Shown: piece after piece, positions 9,061-17,517 of the stretch
How positions within the stretch are numbered: the stretch's first letter is position 1
Layout of the letters: every line of letters begins with the position of its first letter
Source: CAVVIO01 sp963748095
GTDB taxonomy: Bacteria > Bacteroidota > Bacteroidia > Bacteroidales > UBA10428
Assembly: GCA_963748095.1 (NCBI GenBank)
Contig: CAVVIO010000023.1
Span: 67,446-131,445, forward strand
DNA length: 64,000 nt
Direction of reading: 5' to 3'
Notes under the pieces: model-generated
Seen by the model: only the letters and a program-made list of their open reading frames with translations
What the model was told of the DNA's origin: nothing
The model's database searches: none
Translations under genes and position numbers: made by a program

Positions 9061-10128
9061 ATGAATTTTAACATTGCAACACTTCCGGGCGACGGTATCG
9101 GACCGGAAATAGTAGATCAGGCTGTAAAAGTTTTAAAAGCAATCAGCGAAAGGTTCAATCACCAGTTTATATTTAAAAATGCTTTAGTAGGTGCAGTAGC
9201 GATCGACAAAACCGGGAACCCATTTCCAGACGAAACTTTTGAAATTTGCATGAATTCCGATGCTGTACTATTTGGGGCTATTGGTGATCCGAAATACGAT
9301 AATGACCCGAAAGCAAAAGTAAGACCCGAGCAGGGATTGCTGGCCATGCGCAAAAAACTGGGGCTATATGCCAATATACGTCCGGTAACAACTTTCAAAT
9401 CTTTAATTCATAAATCACCCCTCAAAACCGAGCTGGTCGATGGAGTAGATTTTATGTGTATCCGCGAACTTACAGGGGGAATTTACTTCGGAGAACCCAG
9501 GGGAAGGTCGGAAGATGGGAATACAGCTTATGATACAAATATTTATACAAAAGAAGAAATTGTAAGGGTAACCAAACTGGCTTTCGAATATGCCGGGAAA
9601 AGAAATAAAAAACTAACCGCCGTCGACAAGGCAAATGTATTGGCAACATCACGTTTATGGCGCGAGACTATTCAGGATATGGCTGCGGATTACCCGGATA
9701 TTGAACTTGAATTCATGTTTGTGGACAATGCTGCCATGCAGATCATTCAGTGGCCAAAACGTTTTGATGTGATGGTAACCGAGAATATGTTCGGAGATAT
9801 CCTTACCGATGAAGCAAGTGTGATTACTGGCTCATTGGGAATGTTGCCTTCCGCATCCGTTGGTATCCATACCTCTGTATTTGAACCTATTCATGGTTCT
9901 TATCCGCAGGCTGCAGGAAAAAATATTGCCAATCCGCTGGCTACAGTGCTTTCGGCGGCTATGTTACTGGAATATGCTTTGAACCTTCCAAAAGAAGCAA
10001 ATGCCATTCGTGCTGCAGTTGATGCTTCGTTGGCAGCCGAAGTGGTTACTGAAGATATTACAACAGGTAAGGCTTATAAAACCACTGAAGTGGGTGACTG
10101 GCTTGCAAATTATATATTGAAAGCTTAA
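9061..10128 (+). CDS. leuB: 3-isopropylmalate dehydrogenase
   Basis: An NAD-dependent oxidative decarboxylase of 355 residues acting on 3-isopropylmalate, and in some bacteria on 3-methylmalate. The N-terminal LPGDGIGPEIV, the substrate-binding RPEQGLLAMRKKLGLYANIRP region, the metal-binding aspartates in VTENMFGDILTDEAS, and the adenine-loop EPIHGSYPQAAGKNIANP are intact. It is the last gene of the operon, 12 bases after the citramalate-synthase-like gene, and is followed by an intrinsic terminator. Confidence 0.95.
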   Translation: MNFNIATLPGDGIGPEIVDQAVKVLKAISERFNHQFIFKNALVGAVAIDKTGNPFPDETFEICMNSDAVLFGAIGDPKYDNDPKAKVRPEQGLLAMRKKLGLYANIRPVTTFKSLIHKSPLKTELVDGVDFMCIRELTGGIYFGEPRGRSEDGNTAYDTNIYTKEEIVRVTKLAFEYAGKRNKKLTAVDKANVLATSRLWRETIQDMAADYPDIELEFMFVDNAAMQIIQWPKRFDVMVTENMFGDILTDEASVITGSLGMLPSASVGIHTSVFEPIHGSYPQAAGKNIANPLATVLSAAMLLEYALNLPKEANAIRAAVDASLAAEVVTEDITTGKAYKTTEVGDWLANYILKA

Positions 10129-10168
10129 AAATTTCCCAAAATAAGTTTGGCAAAAGCTAAGAAAATTT

Positions 10169-10206
10169 ACCTGACGAGTTTTAATGCTTGTCAGGTTTTT
10201 ATTTTT
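10169..10206 (+). terminator. Intrinsic terminator after leuB
   Basis: ACCTGACGAG and CTTGTCAGGT form a 10-bp stem with one G-T pair around an 8-base loop, followed by a T-rich run. It closes the leu operon and sits between two convergent genes. Confidence 0.8.
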
Positions 10207-10220
10207 CATAAGGGACACAA

Positions 10221-10673
10221 TTATTTGGGTAACATCCCAAATATTTTCAGAAGAGTACGGTGAAAATTATGAAATCCTGCTACAGGTTCGGCAAACATGA
10301 AAATACATTTTTTCATAATTGGCTCAACCTGGAATTCTTCTGCAATTTTTATAGTATCTTCTGTTTCTGACATTTGTTGTACCCAGATTTGTGTAATTCC
10401 TTTGTTAATGGCCTCTCGTAGTGTCTTGTCTGTCTGTGATTTCGGGGTTAAGATAAGCAGATGTTTTACATGAGAAGGGAGTGAAGAGACATCATTATAA
10501 CACTTGTTCCCGTTTATAGAATCGATATTCGGATTTATAGGATACAACTCGTAGCCTTTATTATTTAATTCTTCATAAACTTTATAACCGAATTTATCAG
10601 GATTCCTTGAAACTCCTGCAATAGCCATCTTTTTTTGGGCTAAAAAATTCTGAATAACCTCTTTGGTAACCAT
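10221..10673 (-). CDS. CoA-binding domain protein (YccU-like)
   Basis: A 150-residue single-domain Rossmann protein of the CoA_binding_2 family. AIAGVSRNPDKFGYKVYEEL is the nucleotide-binding beta-alpha unit, and YPINPN and the EFQVEPIMKKCIFMF segment are characteristic. Relatives are the small standalone version of the succinyl-CoA-synthetase CoA domain. The physiological role of the family is not settled. It is transcribed alone, convergent with leuB and divergent from the lipoprotein gene. Confidence 0.85.
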   Translation of the reverse strand: MVTKEVIQNFLAQKKMAIAGVSRNPDKFGYKVYEELNNKGYELYPINPNIDSINGNKCYNDVSSLPSHVKHLLILTPKSQTDKTLREAINKGITQIWVQQMSETEDTIKIAEEFQVEPIMKKCIFMFAEPVAGFHNFHRTLLKIFGMLPK

Positions 10674-10789
10674 CTCTTGTTTTTTTAGTAAAATTAAAAT
10701 AAATAATTTGACAAATAAATACTAACTCGTTTATTAATATTTCCATGAAAGATTCGTTTATTTGTTATCTTATCAATTAAGATTTTTAT

Positions 10790-11254
10790 ATGAAGTTGAC
10801 GAAAATATACGGATTATTTCTAATAGCCATTGTTCCACTATTATTAACAGGATGTGGTGAATTTGAGGATATACAGATAGGTGATATCACCAGTGCTAAA
10901 TTTGCCGGTTTTATTGATAACAGTCTTGCTTTCAATGTGGATATTCCGGTAACGAATCCTACCGGACTTACATTTAAAATAAAGGAAGTTAATTTAAAGA
11001 CTACGGTTAACGGGGATTACCTGGGGAAAATTTTAAGTGATGAAGTGGTTAGGATACCAGCCAGGTCGGATGAAACGCAGCATTTTCTGGTAAAAGTGCA
11101 TTTGGCAAATATTTTCAGAGGGGCAACAGCGTTTAATCAGTTTTCAAAACATCAACGGCTTACTGTTGAAGTCGAAGGATATGTTAAGGTTCATTCATTG
11201 ATTATGACCCGGAAAATTGTAATCCATGAAACAAGAGAGATTAATGGAATGTGA
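10790..11254 (+). CDS. LEA14-like lipoprotein
   Basis: A 154-residue predicted lipoprotein: hydrophobic signal then lipobox LLTGC with Cys near residue 22. The mature part has the water-stress/LEA type 2 pattern (FNVDIPVTNPTGLTFKIKEV), a fibronectin-like beta sandwich. It is probably anchored in the outer or inner membrane facing the periplasm. Family members bind hydrophobic surfaces in plants; in bacteria the function is unknown. It is followed after 63 bases by the SPOR-domain gene, which has its own promoter-like element. Confidence 0.75.
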   Translation: MKLTKIYGLFLIAIVPLLLTGCGEFEDIQIGDITSAKFAGFIDNSLAFNVDIPVTNPTGLTFKIKEVNLKTTVNGDYLGKILSDEVVRIPARSDETQHFLVKVHLANIFRGATAFNQFSKHQRLTVEVEGYVKVHSLIMTRKIVIHETREINGM

Positions 11255-11268
11255 AAACTATTGGAAAT

Positions 11269-11301
11269 TTGGAAAAGATTTTTTAAAAATGTTTAATTTT
11301 G
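11269..11301 (+). promoter_or_regulatory. Promoter of the SPOR-domain gene
   Basis: TTG at 11269-11271 and TAATTTTG at 11294-11301 are separated by 22 bases, close to the Bacteroidota consensus spacing. The downstream gene starts 16 bases after the -7 element. Confidence 0.5.
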
Positions 11302-11317
11302 CGACCTAAGTAACATC

Positions 11318-11780
11318 ATGAAAAACAGACATATTTTCTCACGAATTTTCTTGCTGGTTTTTCTTTTGTTTGGAATGTTAAATACTTTTGGACAAAATCA
11401 GCAGGATATTTTTTCGAAGCTTCAGGCAAATCAGCCGGGTTCTGGTCAGGTAAGGATTATTCAAAACGCGAACATTACTTCACTGGTTAAGAAACACCTT
11501 GAGTTTGAAAGTAAGCAACACGGAATCCCTGGCTACCGGATACTGATTTATTTTGGTTCCGGACTTGAAGGTCGTGAAAAAGCTTTCAAAATACGTTCAG
11601 AGATGGAAGCCAAATTCAATGGCATGAAATGCAAGATTATACACGATGGCGTATTTTACCGGGTATATTTTGGCAGTTTCCGCACGCAGAGCGAAGCCAT
11701 TCCTTTCAGGAAAAAGGTGGAAAAAGAATACCGATGCTTATAATGTGCCTGATTTAATCGATTTTTCGGAGTTAAAGTGA
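11318..11780 (+). CDS. Secreted SPOR-domain protein, frameshifted near the C terminus
   Basis: The protein has a signal peptide (cleavage likely after NTFGQ) and a C-terminal SPOR-like repeat (YRILIYFGSGLEGREKAFKIR, and VFYRVYFGSFRTQSEA). SPOR domains bind denuded peptidoglycan glycan at division sites. As written the frame stops at 11743 after EKEYRCL. One base out of register the sequence continues DAYNVPDLIDFSELK to a TGA at 11778, which is a typical ending for this family. There is one extra base near 11731 (CC instead of C would restore the frame and give 153 residues). Sequencing error is most likely; a real late truncation would remove only about 16 residues. Confidence 0.7.
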
Positions 11781-11802
11781 GATTCTATAACAGATTTGAA
11801 GA

Positions 11803-13704
11803 ATGAGTGACGAAATAAAGCACGAATGCGGGATAGCCATGGTAAGGCTGTTAAAACCCCTTGTGCACTACCAGGTTAATTATGGAGATTGGGAATATGG
11901 TTTGAAAAAACTATATCTCCTGATGGAGAAACAGCATAACCGTGGCCAGGATGGTGCTGGAATAGTCAGTGTTAAATTTGATCTGCCTCCGGGTAATGAA
12001 TATCTGCATCGGGTGCGTTCCGTAAAAGCATCGGCCATAAATGATATTTTCAAAAAAATAAATTCCACTTATAAGAAAGTGGAAAGCAAATCGACTTCCC
12101 TGATCAAGGATGCGGCATGGGCCAAAAAAAACTTGCCTTTTGCTGGCGAACTGCTCCTGGGACATTTAAGGTATGGCACTTACGGTAAGAATAATATTGA
12201 AAACGTTCATCCTGTAATGCGCCAAAACAACTGGAGATCGAGAAACCTGGTACTGGCCGGAAACTTTAACATGACCAATGTAGAAGAATTATTTCAAATA
12301 CTGGTGGATCTCGGACAACATCCCCGTGATTTTTCTGATACAGTAACAGTCCTCGAAAATGTAGGCCATTTTCTCGATACTGAAAATCAACGGGAATTCG
12401 ATAAGTATAAAAAAATGGGATATTCCAACATGGAGATATCAAATCTGATTTCCGATAATATTTCCGTTGAGAATATCCTGCGTGAATCGAGTAAAAAATG
12501 GGACGGAGGTTATGTGATTGCCGGAATGATCGGCCATGGCGATGCTTTTGTTCTTCGCGATCCATGGGGGATCCGTCCGGCTTATTATTATACGAATGAT
12601 GAGGTGGCAATAGTAACATCGGAGCGACCTGTAATTCAGACAGTAATGAATGTCAAAGGAGAGGAAGTACATGAAATTCCCCCTGGACATGCTATTATCA
12701 TCAAAAAGAACGGGAATGTTTCCATTAGTAAAATAAGGGAGCCTTATGAACGCCGGTCCTGCTCCTTCGAACATATTTATTTTTCAAGAGGTAGCGATAA
12801 AGATATTTACCGTGAAAGGAAAAAACTGGGTGAATTACTTACCCCGCAGATTGTGAAGGCAATCGATAATGAAATGGAAAATACGGTATTTTCTTTCATT
12901 CCAAATACTGCCGAGACAGCTTTTTACGGGATGGTGTCGGGTATGGAATTCCATATGCAGACTGAGGGAAAACAAAAAATATTGCAGTTAGGAAAAAACA
13001 TTACGGAACAGGAAATTGACCAGATTATTTCCTTGAAACCAAGAATTGAAAAAGTAGCAATTAAGGATATTAAGCTGCGTACATTCATTTCGCAGGATGA
13101 AGGAAGGGACGATCTGGTTGGCCATATATACGATGTTTCATATGGTACCATCCAACGGGGTATAGACAACCTGGTAGTTATAGACGACTCAATTGTTCGT
13201 GGGACAACACTTAAATATAGCATTATAAAAATTCTCGATCGGCTGGGCCCCAAGCGAATAGTGATTGTATCTTCATCACCACAGATCCGTTATCCCGATT
13301 GTTATGGCATTGATATGGCCAAACTGGGCGATTTTATTGCCTTCCGGGCGACAATCGAATTGTTGAAGGAACGGGGAAAGGAAAACGTTATAAATGAAGT
13401 GTACCGTAAATGTAAGGGACAGGAAAAATTACCCAAAGAACAGATCATCAATTTTGTGAAAGAAATATATGCTCCTTTTACGCCTGAAGAAGTTTCCGAT
13501 AAAATTGCCCAAATGTTAAAAACAAACGAGGTAAAAGCAGAGGTGAAAATTGTTTACTTATCAATTGATAACCTGCATAAAGCCATACCGAATGACCTGG
13601 GCGACTGGTATTTTACAGGAGACTATCCTACTCCTGGCGGCAATATGGTAGTGAATCGTTCTTTTATTAATTTTATTGAAGGCAAAAATAAAAGGGCTTA
13701 CTAA
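11803..13704 (+). CDS. Long amidophosphoribosyltransferase-like protein
   Basis: A 633-residue PurF-family protein: N-terminal Ntn glutamine amidotransferase domain with the nucleophile candidate C9 (HECGIA), RGQDGAGI and GHLRYGTYG, then a type I phosphoribosyltransferase domain with the PRPP motif LVVIDDSIVRGTT at about 457-469. Canonical PurF is about 470-510 residues. This form is longer, carries an insertion between the domains and has a C-terminal extension. C9 is preceded by eight residues, so activity would need propeptide removal, as in some PurF proteins. From memory, Bacteroidales carry this long form in addition to a canonical PurF, so its substrate may differ from purine synthesis. 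Confidence 0.75.
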   Translation: MSDEIKHECGIAMVRLLKPLVHYQVNYGDWEYGLKKLYLLMEKQHNRGQDGAGIVSVKFDLPPGNEYLHRVRSVKASAINDIFKKINSTYKKVESKSTSLIKDAAWAKKNLPFAGELLLGHLRYGTYGKNNIENVHPVMRQNNWRSRNLVLAGNFNMTNVEELFQILVDLGQHPRDFSDTVTVLENVGHFLDTENQREFDKYKKMGYSNMEISNLISDNISVENILRESSKKWDGGYVIAGMIGHGDAFVLRDPWGIRPAYYYTNDEVAIVTSERPVIQTVMNVKGEEVHEIPPGHAIIIKKNGNVSISKIREPYERRSCSFEHIYFSRGSDKDIYRERKKLGELLTPQIVKAIDNEMENTVFSFIPNTAETAFYGMVSGMEFHMQTEGKQKILQLGKNITEQEIDQIISLKPRIEKVAIKDIKLRTFISQDEGRDDLVGHIYDVSYGTIQRGIDNLVVIDDSIVRGTTLKYSIIKILDRLGPKRIVIVSSSPQIRYPDCYGIDMAKLGDFIAFRATIELLKERGKENVINEVYRKCKGQEKLPKEQIINFVKEIYAPFTPEEVSDKIAQMLKTNEVKAEVKIVYLSIDNLHKAIPNDLGDWYFTGDYPTPGGNMVVNRSFINFIEGKNKRAY

Positions 13705-14645
13705 TTTCTGAATTTTGAGTTGGGTTTATAGGATTTGAAATGCCGTTCCACTTTCGATTCGTACATGTCTTTAATAGTGATCATGATAGCTGTCTCTTCC
13801 ACTCCTCCGAAATGGTTATTTAAAACAGTTCCAAAAGTCTTTAAAGTAGCCGACAAATTTATATAGGCATTGATAAGGGGCGGAATTACCTCACCATTAT
13901 CGCGTACTTTATGCGACAGTATTTTATAATCATCCTGGTAAGTCTTTCCGTTCAATATTTTTTTTAGTTTTTCCTTGTCCATGCCGGTCTTTAAAGGTTC
14001 TACCGGAATTACAAGTTTGCTGTCGTCGGCAAAGTGTTTTTCGAGAAAGTAAAGGATAAGATTACGGGCATCGGTGTTATAGTCGGTATACATGGTTACT
14101 TTACCGAAAAAATATTTCATTTGCTGGTTATTCATCCAAATGGCCCCAAGACCGTCCCATAAATTATCAAGAGCATATAAGCCTTTACTGTTCCTGTTAG
14201 TATTCTGATAAGCTGGCTGTACAAACGAACGACCTAATTCAATAATATAAGGCAGGTAATCTTTTTTAAATTTTTCGGTAAATTGAAATAATCGGGATGT
14301 GGCCATATTCAGATGTTCATCATCAACTTCGGTTCCCTGACTGCACATATAGTAACGATATCCACCAAGGATCTCTTTACGAGACGGATCCCATACGATA
14401 AGTTGTTTGTAAGGATCATCACTGGTGTCGAAACTGTCAATATCTATTTCTTTACCTGTACCACCTCCGGCAGCCCTGAAAGACAATTCCCTTAATCGGC
14501 CAATTTCCAGCAACACATTTGGTGCATTCTGATGGGTGATCACATAAAGTTCATTATTGCCGTTATTGGTATACCGGAGAAATTTATCTTCCGTTAATTC
14601 CTTTTCAATTAAATCTCTGTCAATAGGTGGAATTATAGCTTTCAT
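13701..14645 (-). CDS. glsB: GNAT-type N-acyltransferase, probable glycine lipid synthase GlsB
   Basis: A 314-residue protein of the OlsB/hemolysin-like acyltransferase family. The core VLLEIGRLRELSFRAAGGGTG and the YIIELGRSFVQPAYQ stretch are conserved in enzymes that attach a 3-hydroxy fatty acid to an amino acid. In Bacteroides, GlsB makes N-acyl glycine, the lyso precursor of glycine lipids, using acyl-ACP. The O-acyltransferase partner is the gene 63 bases upstream on the same strand. The stop overlaps the stop of the PurF-like gene by four bases. The amino acid substrate (glycine or ornithine) cannot be read from sequence. Confidence 0.7.
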   Translation of the reverse strand: MKAIIPPIDRDLIEKELTEDKFLRYTNNGNNELYVITHQNAPNVLLEIGRLRELSFRAAGGGTGKEIDIDSFDTSDDPYKQLIVWDPSRKEILGGYRYYMCSQGTEVDDEHLNMATSRLFQFTEKFKKDYLPYIIELGRSFVQPAYQNTNRNSKGLYALDNLWDGLGAIWMNNQQMKYFFGKVTMYTDYNTDARNLILYFLEKHFADDSKLVIPVEPLKTGMDKEKLKKILNGKTYQDDYKILSHKVRDNGEVIPPLINAYINLSATLKTFGTVLNNHFGGVEETAIMITIKDMYESKVERHFKSYKPNSKFRN

Positions 14646-14708
14646 ACGCTTTTTTAAAATAGGAAAACAAATTTAGAAAATTATTTAGTATTAATAAGCT
14701 TTTTCAAA

Positions 14709-15560
14709 TCAAAGGGGAATATTTTTAATCCCTGCCATTGCATATGCTTTTTCTTTAACAAATTTAGCCCATGATCTGTAATCTTTCGATTTATCAAAGG
14801 TTTGCCAGGGGATGGGTTTACCAAAGGAAACTTCAATGGTTTTATTCTGGTGTTTATATGTTTCATCAACAAGATATAGCATTTCAATGTTCGATTTAAT
14901 ACCTAAAAACTTTCGGAGATTAGCCAGTCTGTAAAAGAAATTGGTGTTCCGTCCACTCATATGAACAGGTATCACATCACGTTTATACTGGATGGCTTTG
15001 GCAATAAAACTCTTTTTCCATTCCAGGTCAATGATCTGCCCTTTGATTCTACGGGATACCAGGCCGGCTGGACAGGTAATGATCTGCATGTCTGACTGAA
15101 ATGCCTCCTCCATCATCACGGCAGCATCTGCAGCTTGTTTGCCGTGTTTGTTTATGGGAATAAATAATCCTTTAATTGTACTGATATTCATCAAAAGATC
15201 ATTTACAAGATACCTGAAATTCTTATAATATTTACCAACTATATGCATCAGTACAATGCCGTCGAGACCTCCCCAGGGATGATTGGCAGCAAATATGTAC
15301 CTTCCTGTTCGCGGAATATTTTCTTCTCCTTTGAGTACAACTTTTATATTAAAATACTTAACGGAGGCATCAATGAATTCGATATCAAGCTTATCTCCGT
15401 AATTTTTCAGAATTTCATTCAGAAAATCCTGGTGTACAATTCTTTTCAGGTAAGCAAATATGAAACCCGGTATCATTCTTGCCAGTCTGGGATTTTTACT
15501 CTTAAAAATCGTTTTGATATCAATAGGCTTTATGCTTTCGGAAGATGTAACCCGCCCCAT
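14709..15560 (-). CDS. glsA: 1-acyl-glycerol-phosphate-type O-acyltransferase, probable GlsA
   Basis: A 283-residue membrane-associated acyltransferase of the PlsC/LPLAT superfamily. The catalytic NHxxxxD motif is NHPWGGLD, about residues 94-101, and the substrate block FIPINKHG follows. Paired with the GNAT gene downstream, this matches the Bacteroidota glycine-lipid pathway, where GlsA adds the second acyl chain to the N-acylated amino acid. Transcription would begin at the TACTTTTG element about 33 bases upstream. A generic phospholipid acyltransferase is the alternative. Confidence 0.7.
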   Translation of the reverse strand: MGRVTSSESIKPIDIKTIFKSKNPRLARMIPGFIFAYLKRIVHQDFLNEILKNYGDKLDIEFIDASVKYFNIKVVLKGEENIPRTGRYIFAANHPWGGLDGIVLMHIVGKYYKNFRYLVNDLLMNISTIKGLFIPINKHGKQAADAAVMMEEAFQSDMQIITCPAGLVSRRIKGQIIDLEWKKSFIAKAIQYKRDVIPVHMSGRNTNFFYRLANLRKFLGIKSNIEMLYLVDETYKHQNKTIEVSFGKPIPWQTFDKSKDYRSWAKFVKEKAYAMAGIKNIPL

Positions 15561-15592
15561 TTAATTAAAATTTTAGATACATTTTTCTATCA

Positions 15593-15626
15593 CAAAAGTA
15601 TCAAATTTTTGATGTTTGTATGTCAA
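15593..15626 (-). promoter_or_regulatory. Promoter of the glsA-glsB unit
   Basis: On the minus strand TTG (15626-15624) is followed after 23 bases by TACTTTTG (15600-15593). The -7 element is a full match to consensus; the spacing is at the long end of the known range. Confidence 0.5.
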
Positions 15627-15695
15627 TGCAAATTCATTTCCTTGATTTTTCGGAAACATAATTGAAATTAACTCCGTAAAAAGTTATCAACAAAG

Positions 15696-15730
15696 TGGGA
15701 AAAAATGGGGGAAAGTGGTGAGATGTGGTA
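15696..15730 (+). promoter_or_regulatory. Probable MraZ operator: four TGGKN repeats at 10-base steps
   Basis: TGGGA, TGGGG, TGGTG and TGGTA begin at 15696, 15706, 15716 and 15726, each separated by exactly five bases. This equals the MraZ site described in E. coli (TGGGN direct repeats with five-base spacers), with one extra unit. The array ends 11 bases before the likely -7 element (TATTTTTA, 15741-15748), so MraZ bound here would cover the -33 region. That supports autorepression of the division cluster. Confidence 0.75.
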
Positions 15731-15767
15731 ATTTTTTCTTTATTTTTACGAATTATTGATTAAACCT

Positions 15768-16238
15768 ATGACAACTTTTATAGGAGACTATACATGCAAG
15801 CCCGATTCAAAAGGGCGCGTACTGGTTCCTTCTGCCTTTCTGAAACAGATGGCTCAAGAAGCCCAGGAAAGGTTTGTCATAAAGAAAGATATTTTTGAAA
15901 ATTGCCTGGTGCTTTACCCTATGGATGAATGGGAAAGTCAGGGTAAAATTATCCGGGAAAAGACCAATCCATATAACAGGGAACACAGTCATTTTCTGCG
16001 GCAGTTTTTCAAAGGAACAGCCGAGGTACTTCTCGATTCGAATAATCGGATACTGATACCCAAACGGTTGCTCGACGAAATTGATGCCGGCAAAGAACTA
16101 ATACTGGCAGGTCAGTTTGGAAAAATTGAGATATGGCCTAAGAAAGCTTACGATGAATTAGGAAGCAGGGAGGATGAATTTACCTCTCTGGCTGAAAAAA
16201 TTTTAGGTGGTAAAATATATGAAACCGATGAGAAATGA
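15768..16238 (+). CDS. mraZ: Transcriptional regulator MraZ
   Basis: A 156-residue double-AbrB-fold DNA-binding protein. The first repeat has CKPDSKGRVLVPSAFL and the second LLDSNNRILIPKRLLDEI, each with the family's DSKGR/DSNNR-type motif. MraZ forms ring oligomers that bind repeated TGGGN sites and regulate the dcw cluster. I chose the ATG that begins MTTFIGDYTCKPD; an in-frame TTG 12 bases upstream is less likely. The stop overlaps rsmH in an ATGA junction. The repeats just upstream are the likely operator. Confidence 0.93.
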   Translation: MTTFIGDYTCKPDSKGRVLVPSAFLKQMAQEAQERFVIKKDIFENCLVLYPMDEWESQGKIIREKTNPYNREHSHFLRQFFKGTAEVLLDSNNRILIPKRLLDEIDAGKELILAGQFGKIEIWPKKAYDELGSREDEFTSLAEKILGGKIYETDEK

Positions 16239-17131
16239 ATTATCACCAGCCGGTTTTATTAAAGGAAAGTATTGAAGGGCTAAATATACGGCCCGATGGA
16301 ATATATGTTGATGCCACATTTGGTGGCGGTGGTCATTCTTTGGAAATCCTCAGCCATTTGAAAAAGGGAAGATTATTTGGTTTCGATCAGGATGAGGACA
16401 CAATTGGCAATATTCCCAAAGATGAGCGCTTCACTTTTGTCAATCATAATTTCAGGTTCTTACACAATTTTTTAAAATACTACGGTGTTCATTCAATTGA
16501 TGGTTTGATTGCCGATTTGGGCGTTTCATCCCATCATTTTGAAAGTGTTGAAAGGGGATTTTCTTTTCGTGGAGAAACCGGTCTGGATATGCGGATGAAC
16601 CGGAAATCAGATTTTTCGGCCAAAGATGTAATCAATACTTATTCCGGGGAAAAGCTTCAGACTGTCTTTTCGGCATACGGAGAAGTGCATAACGCCCGTA
16701 AATTAGCTTCTGTAATTGTCAGTGAAAGGGAAAAATCACCTATTGTACAAACAGGAGAGTTTCTGAAAGCTATTTCGGGTTGTATCCCTCCCCGGAAAGA
16801 AAATCAATACCTGGCAAAAGTATTTCAGGCTATCCGGATTGAAGTAAATCACGAGATATTCAATCTGAAACAATTACTGGAGCAATGTTTGGAAACTCTG
16901 AATACTGATGGACGACTGGTGGTAATCAGTTATCATTCGCTGGAAGACAGGCTGGTAAAAAATTTTATTCGATGGGGAAATTTCGAGAAGGAAGCACCAA
17001 AGGATTTGTACGGGAATTCCAACACCCCTTTAAGGGCGGTCAATAAAAAAGTAATTATACCGGGTGAAGAAGAAATTGAAATGAATAACAGGGCCAGGAG
17101 CGCTAAACTCAGAATTGCTGAAAAAGTATAA
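16235..17131 (+). CDS. rsmH: 16S rRNA m4C1402 methyltransferase
   Basis: A SAM-dependent methyltransferase (MraW) of 298 residues that modifies C1402 in the decoding centre of 16S rRNA. HQPVLLKESIEGL starts the fold, VDATFGGGGHS is the SAM-binding glycine loop, and ADLGVSSHHF and YHSLEDRLVKNF are conserved motifs. It is translationally coupled to mraZ by a four-base overlap and followed by ftsL after two bases. Confidence 0.95.
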   Translation: MNYHQPVLLKESIEGLNIRPDGIYVDATFGGGGHSLEILSHLKKGRLFGFDQDEDTIGNIPKDERFTFVNHNFRFLHNFLKYYGVHSIDGLIADLGVSSHHFESVERGFSFRGETGLDMRMNRKSDFSAKDVINTYSGEKLQTVFSAYGEVHNARKLASVIVSEREKSPIVQTGEFLKAISGCIPPRKENQYLAKVFQAIRIEVNHEIFNLKQLLEQCLETLNTDGRLVVISYHSLEDRLVKNFIRWGNFEKEAPKDLYGNSNTPLRAVNKKVIIPGEEEIEMNNRARSAKLRIAEKV

Positions 17132-17133
17132 AA

Positions 17134-17514
17134 ATGAGTACTAAAAGAGAAAATATCGAATTCATTGATCAGGAACAGGAACGAAAAGAAATAAAATCTT
17201 TTTCGCTGAAAGGAATCCTTGATGGCAGTGTTCTGGCAAAAACAGCCATAACCAACCAGTTGCCCTTTATTTTTTTCCTGGTTTTATTGGGACTTTTATA
17301 TATAGGAAACAGGTACAGGGCCGAGCGCCTGGTACGTCAGATGGATCACATTCAAACGGAAGTGGGCAATTTGCGGGCAGAACAGATTACTACTGCTTCG
17401 GAATTAATGAAAATAAGCACTCCATCGGAGGTTGCAAAACTAATACAAGAAAAAAACCTTGGACTGGAGGAAGCTACAAAGCCTCCTGTTAAGATAGTTA
17501 AAAAGGATGATTGA
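17134..17514 (+). CDS. ftsL: FtsL-like division protein
   Basis: A 126-residue bitopic membrane protein. An N-terminal cytoplasmic tail of about 45 residues is followed by one transmembrane segment (about 46-65, FIFFLVLLGLLYIGN) and a periplasmic helix of coiled-coil type (VRQMDHIQTEVGNLRAEQ). Position between rsmH and ftsI, size and topology identify it as the Bacteroidota FtsL, which scaffolds the divisome with FtsB and FtsQ. Sequence conservation of FtsL is weak, so the call rests mainly on context and architecture. Confidence 0.8.
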   Translation: MSTKRENIEFIDQEQERKEIKSFSLKGILDGSVLAKTAITNQLPFIFFLVLLGLLYIGNRYRAERLVRQMDHIQTEVGNLRAEQITTASELMKISTPSEVAKLIQEKNLGLEEATKPPVKIVKKDD

Positions 17515-17517
17515 AAC

